From positions 1-40,291 of the forward strand of contig CAIPTY010000040.1 in assembly GCA_903868145.1 (NCBI GenBank): DNA of 40,291 nucleotides, written 5' to 3'. Position 1 is the first letter of the stretch. Each line of letters begins with the position of its first letter. The position numbers were made by a program, and so were the translations under genes. Shown in pieces: positions 1-6,241 of the stretch. The DNA comes from an uncultured Desulfuromonadales bacterium. Lineage in GTDB: Bacteria; Desulfobacterota; Desulfuromonadia; Geobacterales; Pseudopelobacteraceae. The notes beneath the pieces were generated by a model. That model was given only the letters and a program-made list of their open reading frames with translations, was not told where the DNA came from and ran no database searches.

Positions 1-242
1 CACTCGGCTTTATGTACGGTAATGGTAGCGGTGTATTAAAAGACGAGGCTGAAGCGGTCAGGTGGTATCGCAAGGCAGCGGAGCAGGGACATGCCCGGGC
101 ACAATATAATCTCGGCGTTATGTACGCTAATGGTAGCGGCGTAACAAAAGACGAGGCTGAAGCGGTCAGGTGGTATCGCAAGGCGGCAGAGCAGGGATAT
201 GCTAACGCTATTACGGAATTAAAAAAACGAGGGCTACTGTGA
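1..242 (+). CDS. Sel1-like repeat protein, C-terminal end (5' cut by window edge)
   Basis: The frame is open from base 3, so the gene begins outside the window; the ATG at 12 is internal to a repeat. What remains is two Sel1-like (TPR-related, 36-residue) repeats with the usual LGxMYxxGxGVxxDxxEAVxWYRKAAEQG pattern spread over each unit, then a short tail ending KKRGLL. Sel1 proteins are alpha-solenoid scaffolds for protein-protein contacts; the partner cannot be told from this fragment. The two units are almost identical at DNA level with a 108-bp period (12-119 and 120-227), which points to recent duplication or gene conversion. A signal peptide, if any, lies upstream. Confidence 0.85.
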   Translation, partial: LGFMYGNGSGVLKDEAEAVRWYRKAAEQGHARAQYNLGVMYANGSGVTKDEAEAVRWYRKAAEQGYANAITELKKRGLL

Positions 243-514
243 TGGGAAATATGCAAAAATGGAAGGGTAACAATTACTGATCAGTCAGGGCTTATTTCAA
301 CATGTCGGGATGAGATACAGTCCACGGATCAAAGGATAATCGGGGATTGCGCGGGGTGTATGGCGCAACAGAGTTTTGCATGACACACCTGCCGGAAGTG
401 TTTTATGCGTAAGGTGTGCCGGGGAATTATGGATAAAAAAACGAGGGAAGATAACAGCGAGTTCCAACCATCGGCACGACCAGACCAAAAGCTGGTAGCT
501 CAGCCCCAGCCCCG

Positions 515-1747
515 TTATACAGCCCTCTTCAACGGAATCACTTTTGCCCCAACCTTCAATCCATCCAGATAATCTGCCCAAACCTGCATCATCTTCTTGC
601 GTCCTGCCAGGTGCTGTGTCCGGTTATATGCCCTGCCAAGCCGGTCCGGTACAGCATGAGCAAGCTGAGCTTCTATGGCGTCCGGCGGAAACTGCAATAT
701 CTCATGCAGCATAGTCCTGGCTGTAGCCCGAAAACCGTGTGCTGTAACTTCCGATTTTTCAAAACCCATCCGACGAAGAGCGGCATTGATCGCGTTATCT
801 GACATACAACGCAACGGAGTACGATGACACGGAAATACATATAAACTATGACCTGTTAGAGGCTTTATTTCATTCAATACATGAAGTGCCTGTGTTGGGA
901 GTGGGACAATATGAGCCTGCTTCATTTTCATCTTTACTGCGGGAATGTTCCATTGTGCAGCATCTAAATCAAGTTCTGTCCATTCCATATGTCGTAACTC
1001 CCCTGGACGGACAAACAGCATCGGTAGCAACTGCATGGCACATTTGACAACAAACGAGCCTTGATACCCTTCAACCGCCCTCAGTAAAGGTGCAAGGTCT
1101 TTCGGGTCTGTGAATGCCGCCCTGTTTCCAAAATTGACCGGTGGCAATGCTCCTTGTAAATCCCTGGAAGGGTCACGATCCGCCCGCCCGGTGGCTATGG
1201 CATACCGGAACACCTGCCCGCAATGGTTACGAATTCTGTGAGCTGTATCAAGTGCACCACGCGTTTCTACTCTCCGAAGTACAGCCAATAATTCAGGTGC
1301 CTTGATCTCTGCTACAGGCTTTGCGCCCAAGTAGGGGAAAACGTCCTTTTCCAAGCGGTCTTTTATCGTGGTTGTATGCACCTGTGACCATTGGCCGGAG
1401 AATTTCGTAATCCATTCTCGGGCTACAATCTCGAAAGAGTTTTCTACAAGTTCAACTGTTGCCTGTTTAAGGGCTTTTTTCATCTCGCCGGGGTCAACAC
1501 CATTGGCCAGCAGTTTCTTTGCATCCTCACGACGAACTCTGGCGTCTGCAAGAGTGATTGCAGGGTAAGCGCCTAACGTCATTTTTTTTGCCTTATTTTG
1601 ATGGCGATATTTGAATCGCCATAACTTTCCGCCCGAAGGCGTAACCAGCAGATGCAGCCCCCCACCATCAAAAAGAGTGATTTCCTTTTCTTGTGGTTTT
1701 ACGTTCTTAACCTGAATGTCAGTAAGCGGCGCAATCCTTTTAGGCAT
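515..1747 (-). CDS. P4-type tyrosine integrase (DUF4102 family)
   Basis: This is a site-specific recombinase of about 410 aa that would integrate and excise an element at a tRNA gene. The N-terminal ~90 residues are the DUF4102 arm-binding domain (LTDIQVKNVKP, then FDGGGLHLLV and WRFKYR), followed by a SAM-like core-binding domain and the catalytic domain. The Arg (FVRPGELR), the HGFR motif (His and Arg), the second His (LAHAV) and the Tyr (RAYNR) are all present, so it appears intact. I chose the ATG at 1747 because AAGGAG lies just upstream and the family begins here; longer readings to 2017 would run through the tRNA fragment. It lies 3' of the tRNA-Leu half, the usual position of such a gene, and the TGTACC boxes upstream are probable binding sites. 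Confidence 0.93.
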   Translation of the reverse strand: MPKRIAPLTDIQVKNVKPQEKEITLFDGGGLHLLVTPSGGKLWRFKYRHQNKAKKMTLGAYPAITLADARVRREDAKKLLANGVDPGEMKKALKQATVELVENSFEIVAREWITKFSGQWSQVHTTTIKDRLEKDVFPYLGAKPVAEIKAPELLAVLRRVETRGALDTAHRIRNHCGQVFRYAIATGRADRDPSRDLQGALPPVNFGNRAAFTDPKDLAPLLRAVEGYQGSFVVKCAMQLLPMLFVRPGELRHMEWTELDLDAAQWNIPAVKMKMKQAHIVPLPTQALHVLNEIKPLTGHSLYVFPCHRTPLRCMSDNAINAALRRMGFEKSEVTAHGFRATARTMLHEILQFPPDAIEAQLAHAVPDRLGRAYNRTQHLAGRKKMMQVWADYLDGLKVGAKVIPLKRAV

Positions 1748-1764
1748 GGTGTTTTCTCCTTTTT

Positions 1765-1816
1765 GGGTACATCCTGTTTTTGTATATGGGAACGTGTACC
1801 ATAAGATGTACCCAAA
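1765..1816. repeat. TGTACC boxes upstream of integrase 1 (probable integrase arm or operator sites)
   Basis: A perfect inverted repeat GGGTACATC (1765-1773) / GATGTACCC (1805-1813) encloses a third related box, GTGTACC (1794-1800). Read on one strand the boxes are TGTACCCAAAA, TGTACCATAA and TGTACCCAAAA. The related sequence TGTACTAAAT occurs twice on the other side of the tRNA-Leu half. The repeats are seen directly; the role as integrase arm sites (or integrase autoregulation) is inference. Confidence 0.6.
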
Positions 1817-1864
1817 ACCATTGGATTCTGCTATACCAGATAAGACCACATAAGACAATAGATA

Positions 1865-1893
1865 ATAAAAAAGCCCCTTTTTCCAGGGGCTTA
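1865..1893 (-). terminator. Rho-independent terminator behind the tRNA-Leu half
   Basis: On the minus strand an AAGCCCCT / AGGGGCTT stem closes a short loop and is followed by a T run. It lies about 30 bp downstream of the CCA end of the tRNA-Leu fragment, as expected for a tRNA terminator, and just upstream of the integrase control region. Confidence 0.85.
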
Positions 1894-1925
1894 AATGCTT
1901 CACAATACTTATTTGGACTATCCTA

Positions 1926-1983
1926 TGGTACCGAAGGTCGGACTCGAACCAACATGAGCTTGCGCTCGGCAGATTTTGAGTCT
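1926..1983 (-). pseudogene. 3' half of tRNA-Leu(CAA), attachment site
   Basis: Reading the minus strand from 1983 to 1926 gives the anticodon loop CTCAAAA (anticodon CAA), its 3' stem, a class II variable arm (GAGCGCAAGCTC), a T arm with TTCGAGT, the 3' acceptor strand CTTCGGT, A and encoded CCA. No D arm or matching 5' acceptor strand precedes it: sequence before the anticodon loop cannot form the stem. The break in the anticodon loop is typical of integrases that cross over there. tRNA-Leu(CAA) (leuX) is a classical target of P4-type integrases, which fits the neighbouring gene. Confidence 0.85.
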
Positions 1984-2367
1984 TGCACCATAAGGCAGTT
2001 TTATCTTTATAAATCAAATAGTTACAGGTTGTTGCTGCGTTTAATGGGTGCTTATAACTATTGATGATTATTGCATTTTGTTGTTCAGTATTGCGCTAGG
2101 TGTACTAAATCTGTACTAAATTTGCAACTACATTTCCAGCACCATCCCACAACCCTGTTACCTACTCCCTACCCGGCTGCACCGTATCCTATTGGTATCA
2201 TTCAAGTGAATTTATATACCCTTTCGATCTGGCTGGAACAAACCGCTGATATTGTTCTGGATAGCACATACTCCGTGTCAACTTAGTTGATAAGCTTTAT
2301 ATATCAATTACTTATAAAATTATTTACTTGACAGCACAACAATACAAGACCATATTCCCCGCCGGAA
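1984..2367. other. Non-coding stretch inside the island
   Basis: No convincing gene. It holds the TGTACTAAAT direct repeats (2101-2121), an AT-rich dyad TTGATA / TATCAA (2287-2292 and 2302-2307) that could be an operator, and otherwise nothing I can assign. A 71-codon open frame at 2071-2286 has no ribosome site and no recognisable composition. Confidence 0.5.
2101..2121. repeat. Tandem decamer TGTACTAAAT at 11-bp spacing (probable arm sites)
   Basis: TGTACTAAAT occurs at 2101-2110 and 2112-2121, separated by one base, so both lie on the same helix face. They are about 120 bp inside the tRNA-Leu half. Paired arm-type sites spaced by one helical turn are common in att regions of tyrosine integrases. 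The assignment to integrase 1 rests on the shared TGTAC core with the boxes upstream of that gene. Confidence 0.6.
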
Positions 2368-2406
2368 ATAAAAAAGCCCCCCACCTGTTCGAGCAAGTGA
2401 AGGGCA
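2368..2406 (-). terminator. Terminator of the AlpA-like operon
   Basis: On the minus strand GCCCTTCACTTG pairs with CAGGTGGGGGGC through G-C and G-T pairs around a CTCGAA loop and is followed by six T. It lies about 220 bp below the last recognisable gene of the minus-strand run that starts at 3774, and probably ends that transcript. Confidence 0.8.
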
Positions 2407-2628
2407 GACCACTATCAAGGGGGGTGCGGTGTGAATGAATATGATAGGCTATTCCAGAGTTTCCCGGTATACGCCCGCTACAGCAAGCCCGTGGAAGGCC
2501 TTTCGTCAAGCGGCCCATAGTCAGCTATACCCCTAAAACCCGCCATGCTGTAGCCACCAACAGAAAGACCGCCCCCGGATATTATCAGGAACGGTCTAGC
2601 TGCGGTGCCGGTGTTATGTGGAGGCGGC

Positions 2629-3168
2629 TCATGTCAATCGGCACGCTACCCGCCCACCATGACCAACCCCCCGCCTGCTTCCATTGGCGGGACTGGTACA
2701 ATACCGCGCATATACAGGGAAGGCTTGCAGAATAACCGGCTGCTGGCAGTTTGATGCAAAATCTCCCCACGTTATAAGCTGGGCCGCTGGGTGGTTGTTG
2801 GATACGTTGCTGATAAAACTGAGAGTAATAGGCTGTTCATAATAATCGCTGACGACCGGCGGCAACTCCGGGCCAGTGTCAACCATGGCATCGGGTTCTG
2901 GTGCGGATACCGCCTCCGGCACAATAACCGGAATATCGGTAATTGGATCAGAGACCGGCTCCGTATTATTCAGAATAATAAACGGAAAAGGGTCTGGCAT
3001 CGGCTTACCACGGCTGGACATAAGCTCCGGCATCCGTGATGTAAGTATGGTCTTGCGGTCAATGAGCAGGTTGCACTCTGCCGCTGTCCAACTCTGAGCA
3101 GGTGATGATTTCGGCATCCCTGCGGCCTTCAATATTGCGCTGGCGCGGTTCTGGCTGGGGTTACCCAT
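2629..3168 (-). CDS. Unknown protein, last gene of AlpA-like operon
   Basis: An open frame of 179 aa beginning MGNPSQNR. I do not recognise the family. The first 60 residues are polar and helix-like; the middle (about 60-120) is rich in Pro, Val and acidic residues (PDPFPFIILNN, DIPVIVPEA); the C-terminus is basic. The ATG at 3168 overlaps the stop of the 40-aa gene upstream by eight bases, which supports translational coupling; a TTG at 3189 preceded by AGGA is the alternative start. Below it (2430-2770) other frames on the same strand give Gly-rich peptide stretches, so the 3' part could be frameshifted or decayed. Confidence 0.5.
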   Translation of the reverse strand: MGNPSQNRASAILKAAGMPKSSPAQSWTAAECNLLIDRKTILTSRMPELMSSRGKPMPDPFPFIILNNTEPVSDPITDIPVIVPEAVSAPEPDAMVDTGPELPPVVSDYYEQPITLSFISNVSNNHPAAQLITWGDFASNCQQPVILQAFPVYARYCTSPANGSRRGVGHGGRVACRLT

Positions 3169-3283
3169 GATATGCCCCCAGCAGAGCAAACGTTCCTAAA
3201 ATGCTAATCAGTGTGATGGTGGCGTTCTCAATGCGGCGAACTATCCAGCGGCGGACGGATGGCGTGATGGTAATAGTTTTCAT
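3161..3283 (-). CDS. Small membrane protein (40 aa)
   Basis: A short gene preceded by GAGGTGA. Its product begins MKTITITPSVRRW, has a basic stretch (RRWIVRRIEN) and then one hydrophobic segment of about 18 residues (residues 21-38), consistent with a single-span inner-membrane peptide with the basic part in the cytoplasm. Its ATG overlaps the TGA of the preceding 82-aa gene (ATGA), and its TAA overlaps the next gene, so it sits tightly inside the operon. No homology recognised. Phage and satellite operons often hold such one-span peptides, but no function is assigned. Confidence 0.6.
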   Translation of the reverse strand: MKTITITPSVRRWIVRRIENATITLISILGTFALLGAYHG

Positions 3284-3528
3284 CGCTTCACCTCACGGAC
3301 TTTGCGGTACAGGTAGCTGCGGGCTTTTTCATACGCTACCGCATTAACCATGAGCTTGCCGGTTGCCAGCGCCATGACAATGTTGTCAATCTCTATGTCA
3401 TTCTTGAATTCAAATACAACCAAATCGGCACCGTCAATGTGCAGTACGTTTGGTATTCTTTGAGTGCGCTCCATGATCGACGCTGCGGTGGGGATTTCTT
3501 TAAACTCGATGCTCTCGGGTCGATTCAT
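3280..3528 (-). CDS. Unknown 82-aa protein of AlpA-like operon
   Basis: The product starts MNRPESIEFKEIP and ends in a basic tail, RKVREVKR. The middle has alternating hydrophobic residues (ADLVVFEFKNDIEIDNIV) suggesting beta strands followed by a helix. I recognise no family. The gene starts three bases after the AlpA-like stop with GGAGGG upstream and overlaps the next start by four bases. It is likely translated, co-expressed with the regulator, and peculiar to this kind of element. Confidence 0.65.
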   Translation of the reverse strand: MNRPESIEFKEIPTAASIMERTQRIPNVLHIDGADLVVFEFKNDIEIDNIVMALATGKLMVNAVAYEKARSYLYRKVREVKR

Positions 3529-3531
3529 GGT

Positions 3532-3774
3532 CTAGGCCCTCCCGACGACTGAAGGCTTGCGACCACGTTTGGCACCTGGGGCCACGGTCTGAATATTTGC
3601 TGCGGTTACTACTGGCAGGGCCTTGACGTATTCCTCGATCTCTGCCCGTAACCATGCGACACTGTTTTCACCCAGCTTGCGGGGCTGTGGCAATCTTCCG
3701 TCCTGAACCATCCGCCATACTGTTGCGGGTGATATGTCCAGCTCTTTGCAAAGTGTTCTCTTCCGGATTAACAT
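3532..3774 (-). CDS. AlpA-like excisionase/regulator (MerR-type HTH)
   Basis: The 80-aa protein starts MLIRKRTLCKELDIS at an ATG preceded by AAGGAG; an upstream reading to 3831 lacks a ribosome site. Residues 1-50 form the short winged helix of the AlpA/MerR HTH_17 type: a helix with TLCKELDISPATVWRM, then GRLPQPRKLGENSVAW and a helix ending the domain. The last 25 residues form a basic tail (GAKRGRKPS). AlpA of the CP4-57 prophage activates the excisionase of its element, so this protein likely controls excision or the downstream operon. It heads a four-gene run ending at the terminator at 2368. Confidence 0.85.
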   Translation of the reverse strand: MLIRKRTLCKELDISPATVWRMVQDGRLPQPRKLGENSVAWLRAEIEEYVKALPVVTAANIQTVAPGAKRGRKPSVVGRA

Positions 3775-3803
3775 GCTGGCTCCTTTCGAGCGAACAAACA
3801 GAA

Positions 3804-3862
3804 AAGCCTGCGACAAAACGACCGTGAACATTTAAATGCTCTGGCTGTTCCATCGCAGGCTT
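3804..3862. repeat. Long-arm inverted repeat upstream of the AlpA-like gene
   Basis: AAGCCTGCGA (3804-3813) is matched by TCGCAGGCTT (3853-3862). Between them lies a perfect palindrome, CATTTAAATG (3830-3839). The repeat is in the leader/promoter region of the AlpA-like operon and has no T run, so it may be an operator or leader hairpin rather than a terminator. Confidence 0.55.
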
Positions 3863-3913
3863 CCTGAATAGTCCGAACAATCGGGATCAGTATCTGCTGT
3901 TATGTGTTTGTAC

Positions 3914-3969
3914 CGCAGCGGTTCGGTTCGTCAACGTGGGTGCCAGCGCTATCCCCCCCCACCGCTGCG
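3914..3969. repeat. Inverted repeat between the 107-aa gene and the AlpA-like operon
   Basis: CGCAGCGGT (3914-3922) and ACCGCTGCG (3961-3969) are perfect arms separated by 38 bases that include an eight-C run. The right arm abuts the stop codon of the 107-aa gene. No T tract follows on either strand, so a standard terminator is unlikely; an RNA structure or protein site is possible. Confidence 0.5.
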
Positions 3970-4293
3970 TTAGGTGATTAAGCCTCTCGGTACAAAGCGT
4001 AATTCGTTTAAAATTGTGCCATTTTCGATAAATTGAATGTGGCCGGAAAACGGTGTCGGCATGTCGGGGAATAGTCTTTCAATCTCCCGCATGTCCTTTT
4101 TGAAGCGCGCCTTGACCCGATCTGATACCAAGGTATTGCGAATGCCATAATTTTCGAGTACGGCAATCATCTTTGTCTTGAGGTGACCGGTTCCCCAGTG
4201 TTGCCTAAGCTCTCGCTGAATCAGCCAAAAGGCCGGAAACGTGGTACGACTTACCGGCCCTTTATTTGACAATTTCAGACTAAATGATTTCAT
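3970..4293 (-). CDS. Unknown 107-aa protein with leaderless-type start
   Basis: The product starts MKSFSLKLSNKGPVSRTTFPAFWLIQRELRQ-like (basic N-terminus, then helix) and has a charged middle (RVKARFKKDMREIERLF) and a beta-rich end (GHIQFIENGTILNELRFV). I recognise no family. No Shine-Dalgarno is visible before the ATG at 4293; instead a good promoter ends six bases upstream, so the mRNA probably begins at or very near the start codon. The gene has its own promoter, between the AlpA-like operon and the RHH-like gene, all on the same strand. It may be an element regulator or defence factor, but that is speculation. Confidence 0.6.
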   Translation of the reverse strand: MKSFSLKLSNKGPVSRTTFPAFWLIQRELRQHWGTGHLKTKMIAVLENYGIRNTLVSDRVKARFKKDMREIERLFPDMPTPFSGHIQFIENGTILNELRFVPRGLIT

Positions 4294-4329
4294 GTGAATT
4301 TTATATCACAGGAATTTATTGCGCGTCAA
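4294..4329 (-). promoter_or_regulatory. Sigma70-type promoter with overlapping dyad, leaderless transcript
   Basis: On the minus strand, TTGACG (4329-4324) and TATAAA (4305-4300) are separated by 18 bases. Six bases then separate the -10 box from the ATG at 4293, leaving no room for a leader. An imperfect dyad, TGTGA-N8-TCACA (4293-4310), covers the -10 region. The spacing is eight, not the six of a CRP site, so a local repressor is more likely. Confidence 0.6.
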
Positions 4330-4355
4330 CCTGATTCACTTCCTACAATATTATA

Positions 4356-4541
4356 TCAACAAAATTCAGGTGTTCCGTGTTTTACTCTAGTGCGCCGGTC
4401 AATTTCATTTTGTATGGCGACACGGACAAACCCTGTCAATCCAAGTCCAGCAGGCCGATAATCTTCCATGTTGTCACAACAAGTCTTTGCCGCTGCCCGT
4501 AGTAGCTTGCCATGAACACTTACTGATAGCTGTCTATACAT
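4356..4541 (-). CDS. Small ribbon-helix-helix-like protein
   Basis: A 61-aa product starting MYRQLSVSVHGKLLRAAAK. The opening strand followed by two helices (LLRAAAKTCCDN and LTGFVRVAIQNEIDRR) resembles the CopG/RHH pattern of small plasmid and phage repressors and antitoxins; the identification is from pattern only. The ATG at 4541 has GGAGG upstream, which makes it a better start than the ATG at 4601. It follows integrase 2 by 67 bases on the same strand, so it may be co-transcribed and could autoregulate or repress the integrase or the promoter at 4294-4329. Confidence 0.55.
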   Translation of the reverse strand: MYRQLSVSVHGKLLRAAAKTCCDNMEDYRPAGLGLTGFVRVAIQNEIDRRTRVKHGTPEFC

Positions 4542-4608
4542 TTCCTGCCTCCATGGTGCGCCCGTGGGCGCGTTTATTTGGTGCTGCCTATGGTAAGCCA
4601 TGGCTTTA

Positions 4609-5904
4609 TTATGCCGCCTTGCGGGTGATAGGTATCACATTGCTAGTAGAGCACGAGAGGATCGCGGTCAGCTTGCGCTCCCATGATTCAAGAGCTTGCT
4701 GAATTTCCTTTTCGTAACGATTAACATTGTAGGTGCGGATGATTCCCTGCTTGGTGTGATTCAGGACGGCATCAATAATTTCATCCATGAAACCAATCTT
4801 TGACAGGAATGTTGCGCACGTTCTGCGTAGGTCATGCGGTGTGAAGTCAGAGACGCCCAACAAGTTCTCCGTGACCGGCTGGCCCTTCCTATCGAATACC
4901 GGCTTTCCCTTGAACATGACAGGAACAGACATATTCCGGCGTATCACTTGTGCCGGGACAGTATTTTCTATGTGCTGGATTTTAGCCGAATGTGGACATG
5001 GAAATATAAAACCCTTTGGCTTTACCTTTTTGGTTTGCTCGTCCAGCACTTGTAATGGGCCGATCAGTTCCAGCGCTGTCTTGGTCAGATACACTCGGTG
5101 CTCCCGTTTGTTCTTGGCCCGGCTGGCCGGTATCGTCCAGATATTGCCGTCAATCTCGCTGCTGCTCATGCCGATCACTTCGCCGGGACGCTGGCCTGTC
5201 AGAAGGATCAACCGCAATGCCCGGCGCACCTCGTTGGATGCGTGGCAGGTATCAAGGTTCGTCCAGAAAGTTTTGATCTCTTCCTCGTTGAGAAAACGAT
5301 CCTTGCGGATTAACGGCGCTGGCATCGAAACACCGATACACGGAGATGTTTTCAGGATGTCACGCTGGACGGCAAAGCTGAACATTCTGCGTATGATTTT
5401 AAAGTTGTTGTTGGCGCTTCCCGGTGCTCCTCTTTTGACGATCCCTTCGAGGAGGAGAACAACATCTCTCTTGGAAATATCTGCAGCTTTACGCTTCCCC
5501 CATGCTGGCAGGGCATCATATTCAAGTATGCGTTTATCTTCCTTCCACCCCCTCTTGTGCGGCATGGCATGCTTTTCAATGTACTCGGTTATCAGGTCGG
5601 AAATGGTATCAGCATTGAGGCGATCTTCCTTTTGCTGCTCTTTGAGCGATACAGGATCTACTCCATTCCGTACCTGCCGCCGGGCATCCTCAAACTTTGT
5701 GCGGGCCGTTTCCAGAGTAACATCTGGATAACTACCCAAGTTCATTTTGCGGCGCTTACCATCGAAAGCGTACAGGTACAGCCACGTCTTGACGCCTGAC
5801 GGCATGACCCGGACTGTAAACCCGTTGCCTTCGCTCCTGCAATAGTCGGAAGGTTCCGGCTTCAATCTCTTAATCATGGTGTCAGTAAAGAGGGATTTTT
5901 TCAT
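4609..5904 (-). CDS. Tyrosine integrase 2 (DUF4102 family)
   Basis: A 431-aa recombinase. An N-terminal DUF4102 arm-binding domain (residues ~1-90: FTDTMIKRLKP, GFTVRVMPSG, WLYLYAFDGKRRKMNLG) is followed by a core-binding region (~95-190) and a catalytic domain. Catalytic residues are present: Arg (TGQRPGEV), HDLRR (His and Arg), LNH (His) and the Tyr in RTYNVNRY. The ATG at 5904 has AAGGAG at the right distance. It shares only family-level resemblance with integrase 1, so the two are unlikely to be recent copies. It lies 200 bp inside the tRNA-Arg half with repeated decamers between, so it is the likely enzyme for that site. Confidence 0.93.
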   Translation of the reverse strand: MKKSLFTDTMIKRLKPEPSDYCRSEGNGFTVRVMPSGVKTWLYLYAFDGKRRKMNLGSYPDVTLETARTKFEDARRQVRNGVDPVSLKEQQKEDRLNADTISDLITEYIEKHAMPHKRGWKEDKRILEYDALPAWGKRKAADISKRDVVLLLEGIVKRGAPGSANNNFKIIRRMFSFAVQRDILKTSPCIGVSMPAPLIRKDRFLNEEEIKTFWTNLDTCHASNEVRRALRLILLTGQRPGEVIGMSSSEIDGNIWTIPASRAKNKREHRVYLTKTALELIGPLQVLDEQTKKVKPKGFIFPCPHSAKIQHIENTVPAQVIRRNMSVPVMFKGKPVFDRKGQPVTENLLGVSDFTPHDLRRTCATFLSKIGFMDEIIDAVLNHTKQGIIRTYNVNRYEKEIQQALESWERKLTAILSCSTSNVIPITRKAA

Positions 5905-5925
5905 GGCAGCTCCTTGGTGCTGGTT

Positions 5926-5968
5926 TATTACACCAGTAAAACGTCCGTGGTGTAATAGTGGTGTAATA
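5926..5968. repeat. TGGTGTAATA decamers (probable arm sites of integrase 2)
   Basis: TGGTGTAATA occurs at 5948-5957 and 5959-5968 (11-bp period), and its exact reverse complement TATTACACCA at 5926-5935. They lie between the integrase 2 start and the tRNA-Arg half. The first overlaps the likely integrase leader, so they could both bind integrase or Xis and repress its own gene. Confidence 0.65.
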
Positions 5969-6098
5969 GAATTGAGAGATAGAGAGATTCACAAAGAAAT
6001 GCTATGGGGGAAAATATCAGATAAACAACTAATATGTCAAGGTCTTTTTTATGGTTTATAAATATAATGAATTGCTATGAGATAGGTGTATAAGCTTA

Positions 6099-6143
6099 CT
6101 TCTAAGCCGTAGGCCACAGGTTCGAATCCTGTAGGGCGCGCCA
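6099..6143 (+). pseudogene. 3' half of tRNA-Arg(UCU), right attachment site
   Basis: From the first base of the anticodon loop CTTCTAA (6099-6105, anticodon TCT) the sequence continues with the 3' stem GCCGT, variable bases AGGC, a T arm with TTCGAAT, a 3' acceptor strand ending GGCGCG and encoded CCA (6141-6143). The five bases before the loop (GCTTA) cannot pair with GCCGT and no D arm is present, so only the part duplicated by integration remains. The intact gene should lie at the other end of the element, outside the window. Confidence 0.88.
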
Positions 6144-6151
6144 ATAAAAAT

Positions 6152-6184
6152 AAAGGGTTACAGAGAAAATCTGTAGCCCTTTTT
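6152..6184 (+). terminator. Terminator behind the tRNA-Arg half (probably bidirectional)
   Basis: AAAGGGTTACAGA pairs with TCTGTAGCCCTTT around GAAAA, with one G-T pair, and is followed by a T run. A matching A run on the other side would let it also stop the sensor-kinase transcript coming from the right. Confidence 0.85.
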
Positions 6185-6241
6185 CTTGGTTTTTCTTCCA
6201 TAGGGTCAATACTGCCGTGGTACGGAGTCCTCTTTTCTCTA

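Larger units (their letters stand above)
1..6143. mobile_element. Integrated accessory island (right part), ending at a tRNA-Arg 3' half
   Basis: Two tyrosine integrases, two truncated tRNA 3' halves, arm-like direct repeats, an AlpA-like regulator and several small proteins of unknown family all lie left of 6143. To the right an ordinary chromosomal gene run begins. The right boundary is supported by the tRNA-Arg 3' half followed by its terminator. The left boundary is outside the window. Whether 1-1925 and 1984-6098 belong to one element or two is not resolved. Confidence 0.7.

Noticed and set aside
429-572. 47-codon plus-strand open frame overlapping the 3' end of integrase 1
   Set aside because: Weak ribosome site, Pro/Gln-rich product without recognisable features; the overlap with a well supported gene argues against it, though it is not excluded.
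1748-2017. N-terminal extension of integrase 1 to 2017
   Set aside because: It would translate the tRNA-Leu half and its terminator; the ATG at 1747 has a good ribosome site and fits the family N-terminus.
2324-2518. 64-codon minus-strand frame
   Set aside because: It reads through the terminator at 2368-2406 and has no ribosome site.
2585-2770. 61-codon minus-strand frame
   Set aside because: It overlaps the better supported 179-aa frame and starts GTG without a ribosome site.
4293-4310. CRP site
   Set aside because: Half-sites TGTGA/TCACA are present but separated by eight bases rather than six.
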